Of a DNA stretch of 16,349 nucleotides, positions 1 to 7,572 are shown one piece after another (positions within the stretch are counted from its first letter, which is position 1; each line of letters begins with the position of its first letter). The position numbers and the translations under genes were made by a program. Source of the stretch: UBA2137 sp050251555 (GTDB lineage Bacteria > Pseudomonadota > Alphaproteobacteria > Micavibrionales > Micavibrionaceae). Below the pieces are notes generated by a model. The model ran no database searches, was not told the origin of the DNA, and worked only from the letters and a program-made list of their open reading frames with translations. The stretch covers positions 1 through 16,349 of the forward strand of contig JBFWMN010000037.1 of NCBI GenBank assembly GCA_050251555.1, written 5' to 3'.

Positions 1-295
1 GAAAGCCGATGAAATCCACGTGAGGATTACCGTATTTGGCAAGAAGGTTTTTGTCGGCAAGCGCATGTATTTCGGTGAGTTACTGTTCAACCGCCGAGAT
101 TTCGGGCGTGCGCTGCACCTGTTTGAACTGGGCTTTGACACGGTTACGGAATGCTTCTTCGTACACTTGCTCGTAAAAGCCGATGCGCTCGACAAAACCG
201 TATCCATCCGTGCGGATCAGTGCGGCATCGACACCATCCATTGAGGTTCCTGACATCAGGCCAATGACCGTGTAAATGCGGCGTGTTTCGTCCAT
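1..295 (-). pseudogene. anmK: anhydro-N-acetylmuramic acid kinase, 5' part, interrupted by an in-frame stop
   Basis: AnmK phosphorylates and opens 1,6-anhydro-MurNAc in cytosolic cell-wall recycling. The N-terminus carries the family's ATPase-fold signature GLMSGTSMDGVDAAL at about residues 12-26. Codon 72 (bases 82-80) is TAA. The same frame then continues for 26 codons to the window edge with family-like sequence (LTEIHALADKNLL, then VDFIGF), which matches the 'ELT.LHA...LL....VD.IGFHGQT' stretch of intact AnmK proteins. The stop therefore lies inside a conserved region, not at a natural end. It is either a nonsense mutation or a sequence error. Neighbouring genes end normally at TAA, so recoding is unlikely. 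Start ATG at 295-293 has only a weak purine-rich stretch upstream. The gene is divergent from tyrS, a common alphaproteobacterial arrangement. The rest lies outside the window, so further damage cannot be judged. Confidence 0.85.
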
Positions 296-313
296 CCCGT
301 CGATTCCGTCTTT

Positions 314-342
314 TTGTGTGAAATTGATACATTATGCATAAT
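314..342 (+). promoter_or_regulatory. candidate tyrS promoter with overlapping 12-bp palindrome
   Basis: TTGTGT (314-319) and CATAAT (337-342) are separated by 17 bases and could be -35 and -10 elements for tyrS, giving a leader of about 65 bases. The -10 overlaps a perfect palindrome, ATTATGCATAAT (331-342), roughly midway between the divergent anmK and tyrS starts. The palindrome could be an operator or simply an AT-rich shared promoter core. The -35 match is weak. Confidence 0.3.
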
Positions 343-412
343 ACATAATCGTGCAAAAAGAAAGGATAAACCACTAGACAGCCAATCCCTTCCTGCGTAA
401 GACTTTTACCCC

Positions 413-1669
413 ATGAGCACATATAAATCCGATTTTCTGAATATCCTGAATGAGCGCGGCTTTACTAAAGATTGCAGCGATTTTGAGGCCCTTGATGCCA
501 AACTGATGTCAGGCGTACAAAGTGCCTATATCGGCTTTGACGCTACCGCCAAATCCCTGCATATCGGCAATTTGACAGGTATCATGATGCTCTACTGGTT
601 TCAGGCCACAGGGCATAAACCCATCACATTGATGGGCGGGGGTACCTCAAAAATCGGCGACCCGTCTTTCAAGGCCGAGGAGCGTAAGCTTCTTGATGAT
701 GCGACCATCGAAGAGAATATGGAGAATATCCGCACCACATGTTTTACCCAGTTTCTCAACTACGGGGACGGTGCGACAGATGCCGTCATGGTCAATAATA
801 ATGACTGGCTGGATAATCTGAATTACCTCGCCTTTTTACGCGATTATGGGCGCTATTTCTCAGTCAATCGCATGCTGTCCTTTGACAGTGTGAAAACACG
901 TCTTGAGCGTGAAAGCATGCTCTCGCTGCTCGAATTTAATTACATGGTCATGCAAGGTTATGACTTCCTCGAGCTGTACCGTCGTCATGGCACAATCTTG
1001 CAGATGGGCGGATCAGACCAGTGGGGCAACATCATTAACGGTGTGGATCTGGCGCACAAAGCCGATCAGGTCCAGCTCTACGCACTGACGGCCCACCTTT
1101 TGACAACACCGTCGGGCGAAAAGATGGGCAAGACGGTTAATGGCGCCGTGTGGCTGAACCGCGCCATGCTGTCCCCTTACGAGTATTACCAGTACTGGCG
1201 CAATGTCGATGATGTGATGGTGGAAACGCTTCTGAAGCGCTTCACGAAGCTGCCCTTAAATGAAATTGCCAAGCTTGCCGCCCTGCAAGGTCAGGAAATC
1301 AATGAGGCCAAGAAAGTTCTGGCTTTTGAAGCGACCGCCTGGTGTCACGGTGAAGATGCCGCCAAAGATGCCGAAGAAACTGCCAGAACCACCTTCGAAC
1401 AAGGCGGTGTCGGCGCGGATCTTCCTTCCGTCACAATTTCAGCCTCAAGCCTGAAAGACGGGATGGGCATTCTGGATTTGTTGCGCGAGAGCGGCCTTGT
1501 TGCCTCAAACGGTGAAGCACGTCGCCTTATTCAGGGCGGCGGGGCAAAGCTGAATGATGAAAGCATCACAAATGCCGACATGGTTGTCAGCGATCAGGCC
1601 CTAACCACTGACGGGTTTTTGAAACTCTCGGCAGGTAAGAAGCGCCACGTTCTCGTGCACGCTGCCTAA
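413..1669 (+). CDS. tyrS: tyrosyl-tRNA synthetase
   Basis: Cytosolic class I aminoacyl-tRNA synthetase that charges tRNA-Tyr with tyrosine using ATP. The protein has 418 aa, the usual bacterial length. Visible motifs: HIGN at residues 50-53 (HIGH motif of the Rossmann fold), YMVMQGYDF at 177-185 and GGSDQWGNI at 199-207 (tyrosine pocket), and KMGKT at 237-241 (KMSKS loop). A C-terminal S4-like RNA-binding segment (LLRESGLVASNGEARRLIQGG and following) occupies about residues 350-418. The start MSTYKSDFLNILNERGF matches the family N-terminus. No good Shine-Dalgarno sequence precedes it; the nearest purine run (AAAGGA) is about 50 bases away. It is convergent with the 199-aa gene, with 13 bases between stops. 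Only a weak CTAAG/CTTAG hairpin without a T-run lies there. Confidence 0.97.
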   Translation: MSTYKSDFLNILNERGFTKDCSDFEALDAKLMSGVQSAYIGFDATAKSLHIGNLTGIMMLYWFQATGHKPITLMGGGTSKIGDPSFKAEERKLLDDATIEENMENIRTTCFTQFLNYGDGATDAVMVNNNDWLDNLNYLAFLRDYGRYFSVNRMLSFDSVKTRLERESMLSLLEFNYMVMQGYDFLELYRRHGTILQMGGSDQWGNIINGVDLAHKADQVQLYALTAHLLTTPSGEKMGKTVNGAVWLNRAMLSPYEYYQYWRNVDDVMVETLLKRFTKLPLNEIAKLAALQGQEINEAKKVLAFEATAWCHGEDAAKDAEETARTTFEQGGVGADLPSVTISASSLKDGMGILDLLRESGLVASNGEARRLIQGGGAKLNDESITNADMVVSDQALTTDGFLKLSAGKKRHVLVHAA

Positions 1670-1682
1670 GACAGCTTAGACC

Positions 1683-2282
1683 TCACGCAATCGTACGCGG
1701 ATCCATGCGCATCGGCGGTGCAGGCCGTACATCCTCGAAATTGTCATCGGGTACGGGCTGACTTGATCGGTCAGGGCCGCAGATGGATGCCGCGTTAAAA
1801 TCAACCGATCCGGCAAGGCTGATCTGCACCGCATGGGATTGCGGGTAATACACGTAAATGCCGCGCGCCGTTTTGATATCCTCAGGCACTTCATTTGCCG
1901 CGATCTTCTGCTCCACCGCACGGGCCGCCGCAACCAGCGCCAGCGAAGATTGCATCACTTGCGTCCCGTTTTGACGCGCATCATATTTGAAGCACCCGCC
2001 CGCCCCGTCAAAAGCCATGATCATCGGCGAAACACTGGATGCCCCGCCACTGACACTGACAGGGATCGCCTGCATATTATTTGATGCGATAAAAGCCTGC
2101 ACATCATCGGTACTTATCGAAACGCTTGTCCCTGCGGAAGCCTCTTGTTCGGCTTCAGGTACAGCAAGTTCGGTTTGTGGGGCAGCAGGGGGTGGAGAGA
2201 CCGGCAGCTTTTCGGCTGAAGCGCCACCCGTCAGAAGAAGCGGAGAAAGAGCGAGAAACGCAGATCTTGAGAGATAAGACAT
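1683..2282 (-). CDS. small secreted protein of unknown function
   Basis: I do not recognise a family. The 199-aa product begins with a convincing signal peptide: a short basic N-terminus, a hydrophobic core (residues about 8-18), and an A-S-A cleavage motif at 21-23. A low-complexity Pro/Ala/Glu segment (24-50) follows, then a compact domain (about 51-170) containing two cysteines, Cys97 and Cys168. These could form a disulfide in the periplasm. The tail is proline-rich. The predicted location is periplasmic. The start ATG (2282-2280) has AGGATGG about 8 bases upstream. The gene lies 77 bases downstream of the AsmA-like gene on the same strand, so co-transcription is possible. A TATAAT at 2308-2313 could also give it its own promoter. 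An envelope role is only suggested by the neighbour. Confidence 0.75.
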   Translation of the reverse strand: MSYLSRSAFLALSPLLLTGGASAEKLPVSPPPAAPQTELAVPEAEQEASAGTSVSISTDDVQAFIASNNMQAIPVSVSGGASSVSPMIMAFDGAGGCFKYDARQNGTQVMQSSLALVAAARAVEQKIAANEVPEDIKTARGIYVYYPQSHAVQISLAGSVDFNAASICGPDRSSQPVPDDNFEDVRPAPPMRMDPRTIA

Positions 2283-2307
2283 AACGAAACCATCCTGTTT
2301 AAATAAA

Positions 2308-2313
2308 ATTATA
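2308..2313 (-). promoter_or_regulatory. possible -10 element for the 199-aa secreted protein gene
   Basis: Perfect TATAAT on the minus strand, 26 bases upstream of the start codon, in the 77-base AT-rich gap after the AsmA-like gene. No convincing -35 sits at 16-18 bases. It may be a chance match in AT-rich sequence. Confidence 0.25.
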
Positions 2314-2359
2314 ATTATTGGGTTTTATCTAAACGAAAATTTCGTGACTTGGCAATTTC

Positions 2360-5300
2360 TTATTGTCTTTGCGCAGGGATAATCGGTGGATTTTGTTGCT
2401 GCACCTCTTTTTCTTTGGCCTCCTTTCGGTCAACCTTCTCAACCGGCGTTTCCCCTTCAAAGAGAATTTTACGCAAAATTCCGGGAGTCAGCGCAGAGAG
2501 CGGATTGATCGAGACTTTGGGGTCATTGGTCGGGCCCTTCATCGTGTAGGTCGCGGCAAACAATGCGCCGCCGCCCGTCAAAATATCGCCGATCAGCGGA
2601 ATTTGACCGATGACATTGTTGATAGTGCTTAAGGGGACAACCGTTCCTTCAATGTCGGTCGTATTGGCGCCTAAATCGACCACACCCGCGAAAGTCAAGC
2701 CGACTTCAGCCCCCGAGGTCCGTCCGTCCGTCAAACGAATCTGAGCACCAAGCGGCCTTTTCAGATATTGGAAGCGGCTTTCAAGGCGCGTGAAGCCCAT
2801 CCCCTTCCCGCCCAGCAATTCGGAAAGACCATTGATTGAAGCAGCATTCAAAAGTCGTGCAAGGCCAGGAGCTTTTACAACCTTGAAATTGGTGATCCTG
2901 AAACTGCCATCAACGTCATTCTTGCTGCCGTCTTGCAATTGCGTGCCTGTCGCTTCCAACAAACCGCCGACCATGTTTTCATACCAGCCCAGAGCCTTCA
3001 GCGTTGCGCCCGCATCACCCGCTTTGAAACGGAACTGCATCACACCTGCCGCATCAGCCAGATAGTTGAGATTGACGGCACCCTCACCCGATGTGCCGAC
3101 AAAACGAAGCACATTGATCATACCGTCAGGGTCGATATCGACATACACGGAAGCATCGCTCAATGCCCCATTTTCGGACAGGCGCAGATTGGTGACTTTC
3201 CCGTCAACTTTCATACGCGGGGGAAGCGGGGTTGCCTCGCTCTTCACCTCAATGTCGCGGTCTTTATCGTCAGAATCCAAAAAGGGGCGCGCATCCGCCA
3301 TATTGCCACGAATAGTAAAGGCCAGCGTGCTTGGGGCTTCACGGACCATATTTAGGGAAAAGTCATTCCCCGGCAGTTTCAGTGAAGAAAATGTTGCGCG
3401 CGTCACATTGCTTTCACCATTCACTTGCGCAAAATCAAGATTTCCGCCCGTGATCGTCCCGTCAAAAAGGGTGATGTTTAAATCCTGTACCTTATTAAGC
3501 GTGTCACCACTCATGAGAAGTGTCGTGGTCAGCTCCCCCTTTTCGCCCTCCGGCTTACCGTAATCCAGCGGGTCGATAACAAATTTGGCAGGGGTCAAAT
3601 CGGCTTTCACCTTAATGACGCGTGAACGGTTGAAATTTTGGGTAAAATCAATGTCCAACGGCACGGAACCCGACACGTAATCATCCAGTGCCGCACCGAA
3701 TTTATCACGCAGATCACGCGGGGCAGTCAGTTGCGCAGAAACCTTTTGTTGCCATGTATCACCTGCGCCCGTATTCAGTTTTTCCTGATATGTCACCGTC
3801 ACGGGTGTCCCGTCCAGCGCGCCCGAACCTTTGACATCCAGAATGCCGTCGGCAGCCGCCAGTGTAAACGGTCCGCCAGTGACCGTCATATCTTTGACAA
3901 GACGCGGCAAGGAGACATCGTTCAAGGTGGCATTCACCTTCACACCGACATCGTCGTTCTTGAGTTCTTTGATCAACGGGAAACCGACATTCACGTCGGC
4001 TGAGAATGTACCTTTAACTTCCTCAGGCTTAAATTCCAGCTTATCGCCCAGATTAATCGGTTCCAGCGAGATATAACGCAGCAGATCGGGGGCTGTCCCG
4101 CTTAAGGACAAATCGATAGAGGCCATGCCGCCATGTTCGACATTGATATCACTTAACAAGACTTGGCCTTTGATGACCTTGATATCTTTCAAATGTCCGC
4201 CTGTGATACTGATATCAAGGGACTCGTTGTTGACCTTACCAGAACCGGTCATGTCTTCTCCTCCCCATAAAGGTTCGCGATACTCGACCGCCAGATCCTT
4301 GAAATCGAAAGCGACATCGGGGTCTTTGGCATCCACCGCCCAGCTTGTCTGGGTCACGTCGCTTTGTAACAGCTTCCCGCTCTCCTCGTCACGGAACGGA
4401 CCGAAGAGCGTTTTTTCCGTGCGTACAACATCCAGCTCCAGCTTCGCGGTGGCTTGTGTCACCATGCCTTTGGACAGTCGCTGAACGACCCATTCGTGAA
4501 CAGCCGTACTGTCGTCGGCTTCCGTCCAGAAACTGTCAACCAGATCAATCGGGATATTCAGTGCTTTCAGGGCCAGAGGCAGGGTCAGGTGGTTGTCATC
4601 ATATGTTCCCGCACCTGTACCGCTCAAACTCATCGTGCCGGATTTAATTTCAAGATCGGTCAGCGAGGCTTTGCCGCTTTGCGCGTCCATCGCATAATCA
4701 AGGCGCAGCGTATCCAGCGGAAGCGGCGTTTTCTCCTTGTTCTTCAAATAAAGCGTCCCGTCATCGGCGCGTAAACCGACTTCCAAGGCTTGCAACTCTC
4801 CCGCCCGCGACAGACGCAATTTCAGATGTCCGCTGGCCTCCAGACCTTCGCCGTCCAGCGCATCCACACCCAATGTGTCAGCATATAAAAAGGGTAGGAA
4901 GTGACGAAACTCCCCTTCGATGACATAAGCATCTTTGCCTTCAAGACGCGCCCGCGCATCCAGACGTGTGGGTGTTTTTTGTCCCATCAGCGATGTCGCA
5001 AGAGAGATACCCGCCTCATCACCAGCACGTAAAAAACGCACATCCATTTTTTCCATAGCCCAGCTTCGGCGCTCTTTGATATCGAGAACCGACACACGAG
5101 CATCCTGAATCTCAAAGGCCTCAAGACCAAAAAGCGGGTCGTCTTTTCCGCGTGATTGCGGATCAAGGGCGCGAACAATGAAATTATCGATATTCACCGC
5201 TTCAGCGTCTTCTTTGGCCTTATCATCAGGCATACGGCCAAAAGTGAGGCTGACCGATCCGTCGCGGCGACGGATGACACGCAGCGATGGTTCTTTTAAG

Positions 5301-5725
5301 ATAATCGCCTCAGGTTTTACCTGCCCGATAAAGAGCGGTGAGGTTTCAAGCGCAACAGCCGCTTTGTTGAGCGAAAAGAGCGTTCGGCTTTTCTGGAGGA
5401 CCGTCACATCATCCAAAATCAATAGCAGCGGACCGTTGAAGTCGGGCCAATGAAGAGATGCACCTTTAAGGGTCGTCGTTATGCCGCGCTCGGGATCTGT
5501 CAAAGCCGCCTGTACTTTGGACAGTGCAAAGCTGACATCAAGAGGGCCCTTATGCAGACGATAACCCGTGAGAGCAATGGTCAAAAGAATGACAAGAAGA
5601 AGGACAATCAGGGCTTCCCCCATCCATGTCCCTAAGACCGACATCACACGAAAATGGTTTTTCGTACCGTCTTTCGCCTCCTCGGGCTGGTCTTTCTCGT
5701 TTTGTGCGTTATCTTGGTCAGGCAT
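2360..5725 (-). CDS. AsmA/YhdP-like (DUF3971-type) envelope protein
   Basis: Large inner-membrane-anchored periplasmic protein of the AsmA-like group (relatives YhdP, TamB). Members are thought to form long beta-rich bridges that move phospholipids between inner and outer membrane. It has 1121 aa from the chosen ATG. A charged cytosolic N-terminus (1-33) is followed by one transmembrane segment (about 35-53) and then a very long beta-rich periplasmic region. The C-terminal AsmA-type block lies at about 954-1079, with IGQIPLIGDILTGG (1039-1052), LFAATY, and DPKVSINPLSAL just before the tail. The last about 40 residues are charged and Gln/Pro-rich. The start at 5725 (MPDQDNAQ) was preferred over an in-frame ATG at 5788, because the longer form would overlap the bcp start and read through its ribosome binding site. 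The chosen start has a weak Shine-Dalgarno sequence. It is divergent from bcp, with 53 bases between starts. The specific substrate is unknown. Confidence 0.88.
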   Translation of the reverse strand: MPDQDNAQNEKDQPEEAKDGTKNHFRVMSVLGTWMGEALIVLLLVILLTIALTGYRLHKGPLDVSFALSKVQAALTDPERGITTTLKGASLHWPDFNGPLLLILDDVTVLQKSRTLFSLNKAAVALETSPLFIGQVKPEAIILKEPSLRVIRRRDGSVSLTFGRMPDDKAKEDAEAVNIDNFIVRALDPQSRGKDDPLFGLEAFEIQDARVSVLDIKERRSWAMEKMDVRFLRAGDEAGISLATSLMGQKTPTRLDARARLEGKDAYVIEGEFRHFLPFLYADTLGVDALDGEGLEASGHLKLRLSRAGELQALEVGLRADDGTLYLKNKEKTPLPLDTLRLDYAMDAQSGKASLTDLEIKSGTMSLSGTGAGTYDDNHLTLPLALKALNIPIDLVDSFWTEADDSTAVHEWVVQRLSKGMVTQATAKLELDVVRTEKTLFGPFRDEESGKLLQSDVTQTSWAVDAKDPDVAFDFKDLAVEYREPLWGGEDMTGSGKVNNESLDISITGGHLKDIKVIKGQVLLSDINVEHGGMASIDLSLSGTAPDLLRYISLEPINLGDKLEFKPEEVKGTFSADVNVGFPLIKELKNDDVGVKVNATLNDVSLPRLVKDMTVTGGPFTLAAADGILDVKGSGALDGTPVTVTYQEKLNTGAGDTWQQKVSAQLTAPRDLRDKFGAALDDYVSGSVPLDIDFTQNFNRSRVIKVKADLTPAKFVIDPLDYGKPEGEKGELTTTLLMSGDTLNKVQDLNITLFDGTITGGNLDFAQVNGESNVTRATFSSLKLPGNDFSLNMVREAPSTLAFTIRGNMADARPFLDSDDKDRDIEVKSEATPLPPRMKVDGKVTNLRLSENGALSDASVYVDIDPDGMINVLRFVGTSGEGAVNLNYLADAAGVMQFRFKAGDAGATLKALGWYENMVGGLLEATGTQLQDGSKNDVDGSFRITNFKVVKAPGLARLLNAASINGLSELLGGKGMGFTRLESRFQYLKRPLGAQIRLTDGRTSGAEVGLTFAGVVDLGANTTDIEGTVVPLSTINNVIGQIPLIGDILTGGGALFAATYTMKGPTNDPKVSINPLSALTPGILRKILFEGETPVEKVDRKEAKEKEVQQQNPPIIPAQRQ

Positions 5726-5778
5726 ATTACTTAAAAGAAATAACGCGCCAGAACTTGCTTGAAAAGGAGGGAAAGCAC

Positions 5779-6258
5779 ATGAATACACTGAAAATAGGCG
5801 ATAAAGCCCCAGAATTTACCGCACCGACTGATAATGGCGGGACATTGTCTTTAGAAAGCCTCAAAGGCAAGACCGTTGTTTTGTATTTTTACCCCAAGGA
5901 CGACACGCCCGGATGCACGAAAGAAGCCTGCGGTTTCAACGAAGCACTGCAATCTTTCAAATCGCTGAATGCCGAAATTGTCGGCGTCTCGAAGGACTCA
6001 GCCGCCAAGCATGACAAGTTTAAGGAAAAATACGGTTTGAATTTCAATCTGGTGTCTGACGAAGACGGCGCAATTTGCGAGGCCTACGGCACATGGATCG
6101 AAAAATCGATGTATGGACGCAAATATATGGGCATAGACCGTGCGACCTTCCTGGTTGGCCCTGACGGCAAAATACAGGCGATCTGGCGCAATGTGAAAGT
6201 ACCGGGTCATGTTGACGAGGTCAAAGAGACGATAGAGATCAATAAAAAAGCCGCTTAA
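5779..6258 (+). CDS. bcp: thioredoxin-dependent peroxiredoxin, Bcp/PrxQ type
   Basis: Cytosolic thiol peroxidase that reduces H2O2 and organic hydroperoxides, normally recycled by thioredoxin. It has 159 aa, typical of the family. The active-site motif is YPKDDTPGCTKEAC, with peroxidatic Cys46, and Cys51 in the PrxQ resolving position (spacing of four residues). The conserved arginine is Arg121 in IDRATFLV. The open frame extends upstream to 5626, but ATG 5779 is preceded by a near-perfect ribosome binding site (AAGGAGG, 5764-5770) and gives the family N-terminus MNTLKIGDKAPEFTAP. The stop codon lies in the loop of a terminator hairpin. Divergent AsmA-like and convergent 120-aa genes flank it, so it is probably transcribed alone. 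Confidence 0.95.
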   Translation: MNTLKIGDKAPEFTAPTDNGGTLSLESLKGKTVVLYFYPKDDTPGCTKEACGFNEALQSFKSLNAEIVGVSKDSAAKHDKFKEKYGLNFNLVSDEDGAICEAYGTWIEKSMYGRKYMGIDRATFLVGPDGKIQAIWRNVKVPGHVDEVKETIEINKKAA

Positions 6259-6274
6259 TGCGGCTTTCTTTTTT
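6247..6274. terminator. two-way intrinsic terminator at the end of bcp
   Basis: An 8-bp stem AAAGCCGC (6247-6254) / GCGGCTTT (6260-6267) with loop TTAAT, followed by C and six T on the plus strand. The opposite strand also has a run of T after the stem (complement of the A-run 6244-6249), so it can end both bcp and the convergent 120-aa gene. The bcp stop TAA (6256-6258) sits in the loop. Confidence 0.9.
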
Positions 6275-6276
6275 CC

Positions 6277-6639
6277 TTAGGCGACCAGTGCGCCACGGAT
6301 CGGGGTCAGGTCTGCGTGCCATTTCTTGAGTGTCTCAAGATCGCCGCGCAGGAATGTCGCGCTTTCCGGGAAAATCTCAGCAATATTCAGACCAACGACA
6401 TTTGCAAGTGTTGCCGCATTGTCATTGGCTGTGCTCAGGCTACGCCACAACAGGCGCAGATCGATATTCGACGCCTTGATGGCTTTGATATCGTTATTTT
6501 CGAAAATGCATATCAGGCCGCAAAGCTCCATCACCTGTTCGTTGGTGCCGCTAGAGGATGCGGAGAAGTGACCATACTCAAGTGCAAGGTCAGCGAGATC
6601 CCAGACGAGATCAATTATATCGGTCAATTTATTTTGCAT
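6277..6639 (-). CDS. hypothetical protein, 120 aa
   Basis: No family recognised. The product looks like a small soluble, mainly helical protein: amphipathic N-terminal stretch (residues 4-23), Cys40 and Cys44 in ELCGLICIFE, and a mixed charged C-terminus. No signal peptide or membrane segment is visible. The cysteine pair (CX3C) is alone and not enough to propose metal binding. The start ATG (6639-6637) has a weak GTAGG about 8 bases upstream. A TTGACT (complement of 6670-6675) is a possible -35, but no good -10 follows. Its stop is immediately beside the two-way bcp terminator, which supports it being a real transcribed gene. The next gene upstream on the same strand (hydrolase) ends 69 bases away. 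Confidence 0.65.
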   Translation of the reverse strand: MQNKLTDIIDLVWDLADLALEYGHFSASSSGTNEQVMELCGLICIFENNDIKAIKASNIDLRLLWRSLSTANDNAATLANVVGLNIAEIFPESATFLRGDLETLKKWHADLTPIRGALVA

Positions 6640-6708
6640 GCGCGAAACCTACAGAAAATGCCAAGTGTAAGTCAAGCTTTTTCAAATTAAGGCGCGATTG
6701 TATGTGGA

Positions 6709-7386
6709 TTACGCTGTTTCCAGCAACTCACCCGTGACTTTGCGCAAGCCTGCACCCGCCTGATTGAGGTAATCATGCGTATGAGCCGCCACCTGATCAC
6801 AATGATCGGTGAAGAAGTGGTTTGCGCCTTCGATCATGCGGTAGTCGATATCAATGCCTTTTTGAGCATTCAAACGGTCAACAACCTCATTCACATCGTC
6901 TTTTTGAGCGATTGTGTCACGGCTTCCATGCAGGATCAGGCCTGATTGCGGGCAAGGTGCAAGAAAGGTGAAATCATATTCGGAAGCAGGAAGACCGACC
7001 GACACAAAGCCTTTGATCTCAGGGCGACGCATCAGAAGCTGCATGGAAATCCATGAACCAAATGAAAAGCCTGCGGTCCAGACATAAGGGGCTTTCGGGT
7101 TGATCGCCTGCATCCAGTCCAGAACGGCTGCTGCATCTGTCAACTCGCCTTCGCCCTTGTCAAAAACGCCTTGGGATTTGCCGACACCGCGGAAATTGAA
7201 ACGCACAACAGAGAATCCGCGCTCGACAAAAGTCTGGAACAGTGTGTAGGTGACTTTGTTGTTCATGGTCCCGCCTTTAAGAGGATCGGGATGGAAAACG
7301 ACCGCGAGCGGCGCGTTAGGAAGTTTGGAGTGGGCGTATTTCGCTTCAATACGGCCTGCTGGGCCGTTAATGATAATATCTGGCAT
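6709..7386 (-). CDS. alpha/beta hydrolase (COG2945-like)
   Basis: Probable cytosolic serine hydrolase; substrate unknown. It has 225 aa with the full alpha/beta-hydrolase layout: strand and oxyanion region FHPDPLKGG (31-39) followed by MNNKV, NFRGVGKS (64-71), nucleophile elbow GFSFGSW with Ser108, acid Asp157 in HGSRDTIA, and His190 in GANHFF. No signal peptide is present. The HP..GG...NKV and AGFSFG pattern is typical of a small, widely conserved proteobacterial group with uncharacterised substrates. The start ATG (7386-7384) has GGGGA about 7 bases upstream. It is divergent from the cysteine desulfurase across a 186-base control region; to my knowledge this hydrolase often sits near Fe-S assembly genes in alphaproteobacteria. 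Confidence 0.9.
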   Translation of the reverse strand: MPDIIINGPAGRIEAKYAHSKLPNAPLAVVFHPDPLKGGTMNNKVTYTLFQTFVERGFSVVRFNFRGVGKSQGVFDKGEGELTDAAAVLDWMQAINPKAPYVWTAGFSFGSWISMQLLMRRPEIKGFVSVGLPASEYDFTFLAPCPQSGLILHGSRDTIAQKDDVNEVVDRLNAQKGIDIDYRMIEGANHFFTDHCDQVAAHTHDYLNQAGAGLRKVTGELLETA

Positions 7387-7472
7387 TCAAGTCCCCGTAA
7401 TAGACTGATTCACTTTTCATCCGCCGTGGGGGTATGCTATTTATGTCTATCCCTCCCACAGGGTGGACTTGT

Positions 7473-7502
7473 TATAGACAATTCCGATTCGTTTTGTCTA
7501 TA
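7473..7502. promoter_or_regulatory. 9-bp inverted repeat, possible operator upstream of the cysteine desulfurase
   Basis: TATAGACAA (7473-7481) and TTGTCTATA (7494-7502) are perfect inverted arms with 12 bases between them, centres 21 bases apart (two helical turns). The element ends 10 bases before a TTGACT -35 candidate. Two further ATAGAC copies (7400-7405, and inverted at 7445-7450) lie in the same divergent region. It fits a dimeric regulator's site; the regulator is unknown. Confidence 0.4.
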
Positions 7503-7512
7503 TAAATCTCTC

Positions 7513-7540
7513 TTGACTCATGAATAGCTGTGGATATTCA
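7513..7540 (+). promoter_or_regulatory. candidate promoter for the cysteine desulfurase-ferredoxin operon
   Basis: TTGACT (7513-7518) and TATTCA (7535-7540) are spaced by 16 bases. GACTC (a GANTC methylation site, 7515-7519) overlaps the -35. An inverted repeat TGAATA/TATTCA (7521-7526, 7535-7540) spans the spacer and -10. A DnaA-box-like TGTGGATAT (7529-7537; 8 of 9) overlaps it. Confidence 0.4.
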
Positions 7541-7572
7541 ATAAGATAAACTATGAATTTAGAGTCTTTTCA

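Noticed and set aside
80..82. TAA reassigned to an amino acid, to explain the open anmK frame
   Set aside because: tyrS, bcp, mnmA and others end naturally at TAA at family-typical lengths, so TAA is a normal stop here.
343..412. Leader riboswitch or T-box for tyrS
   Set aside because: No T-box sequence, no stem-plus-T-run attenuator and only about 65 bases of leader. T-boxes are not expected in alphaproteobacteria.
1666..1679. CTAAG/CTTAG hairpin between tyrS and the convergent gene as a terminator
   Set aside because: Five weak base pairs and no T-run on either strand.
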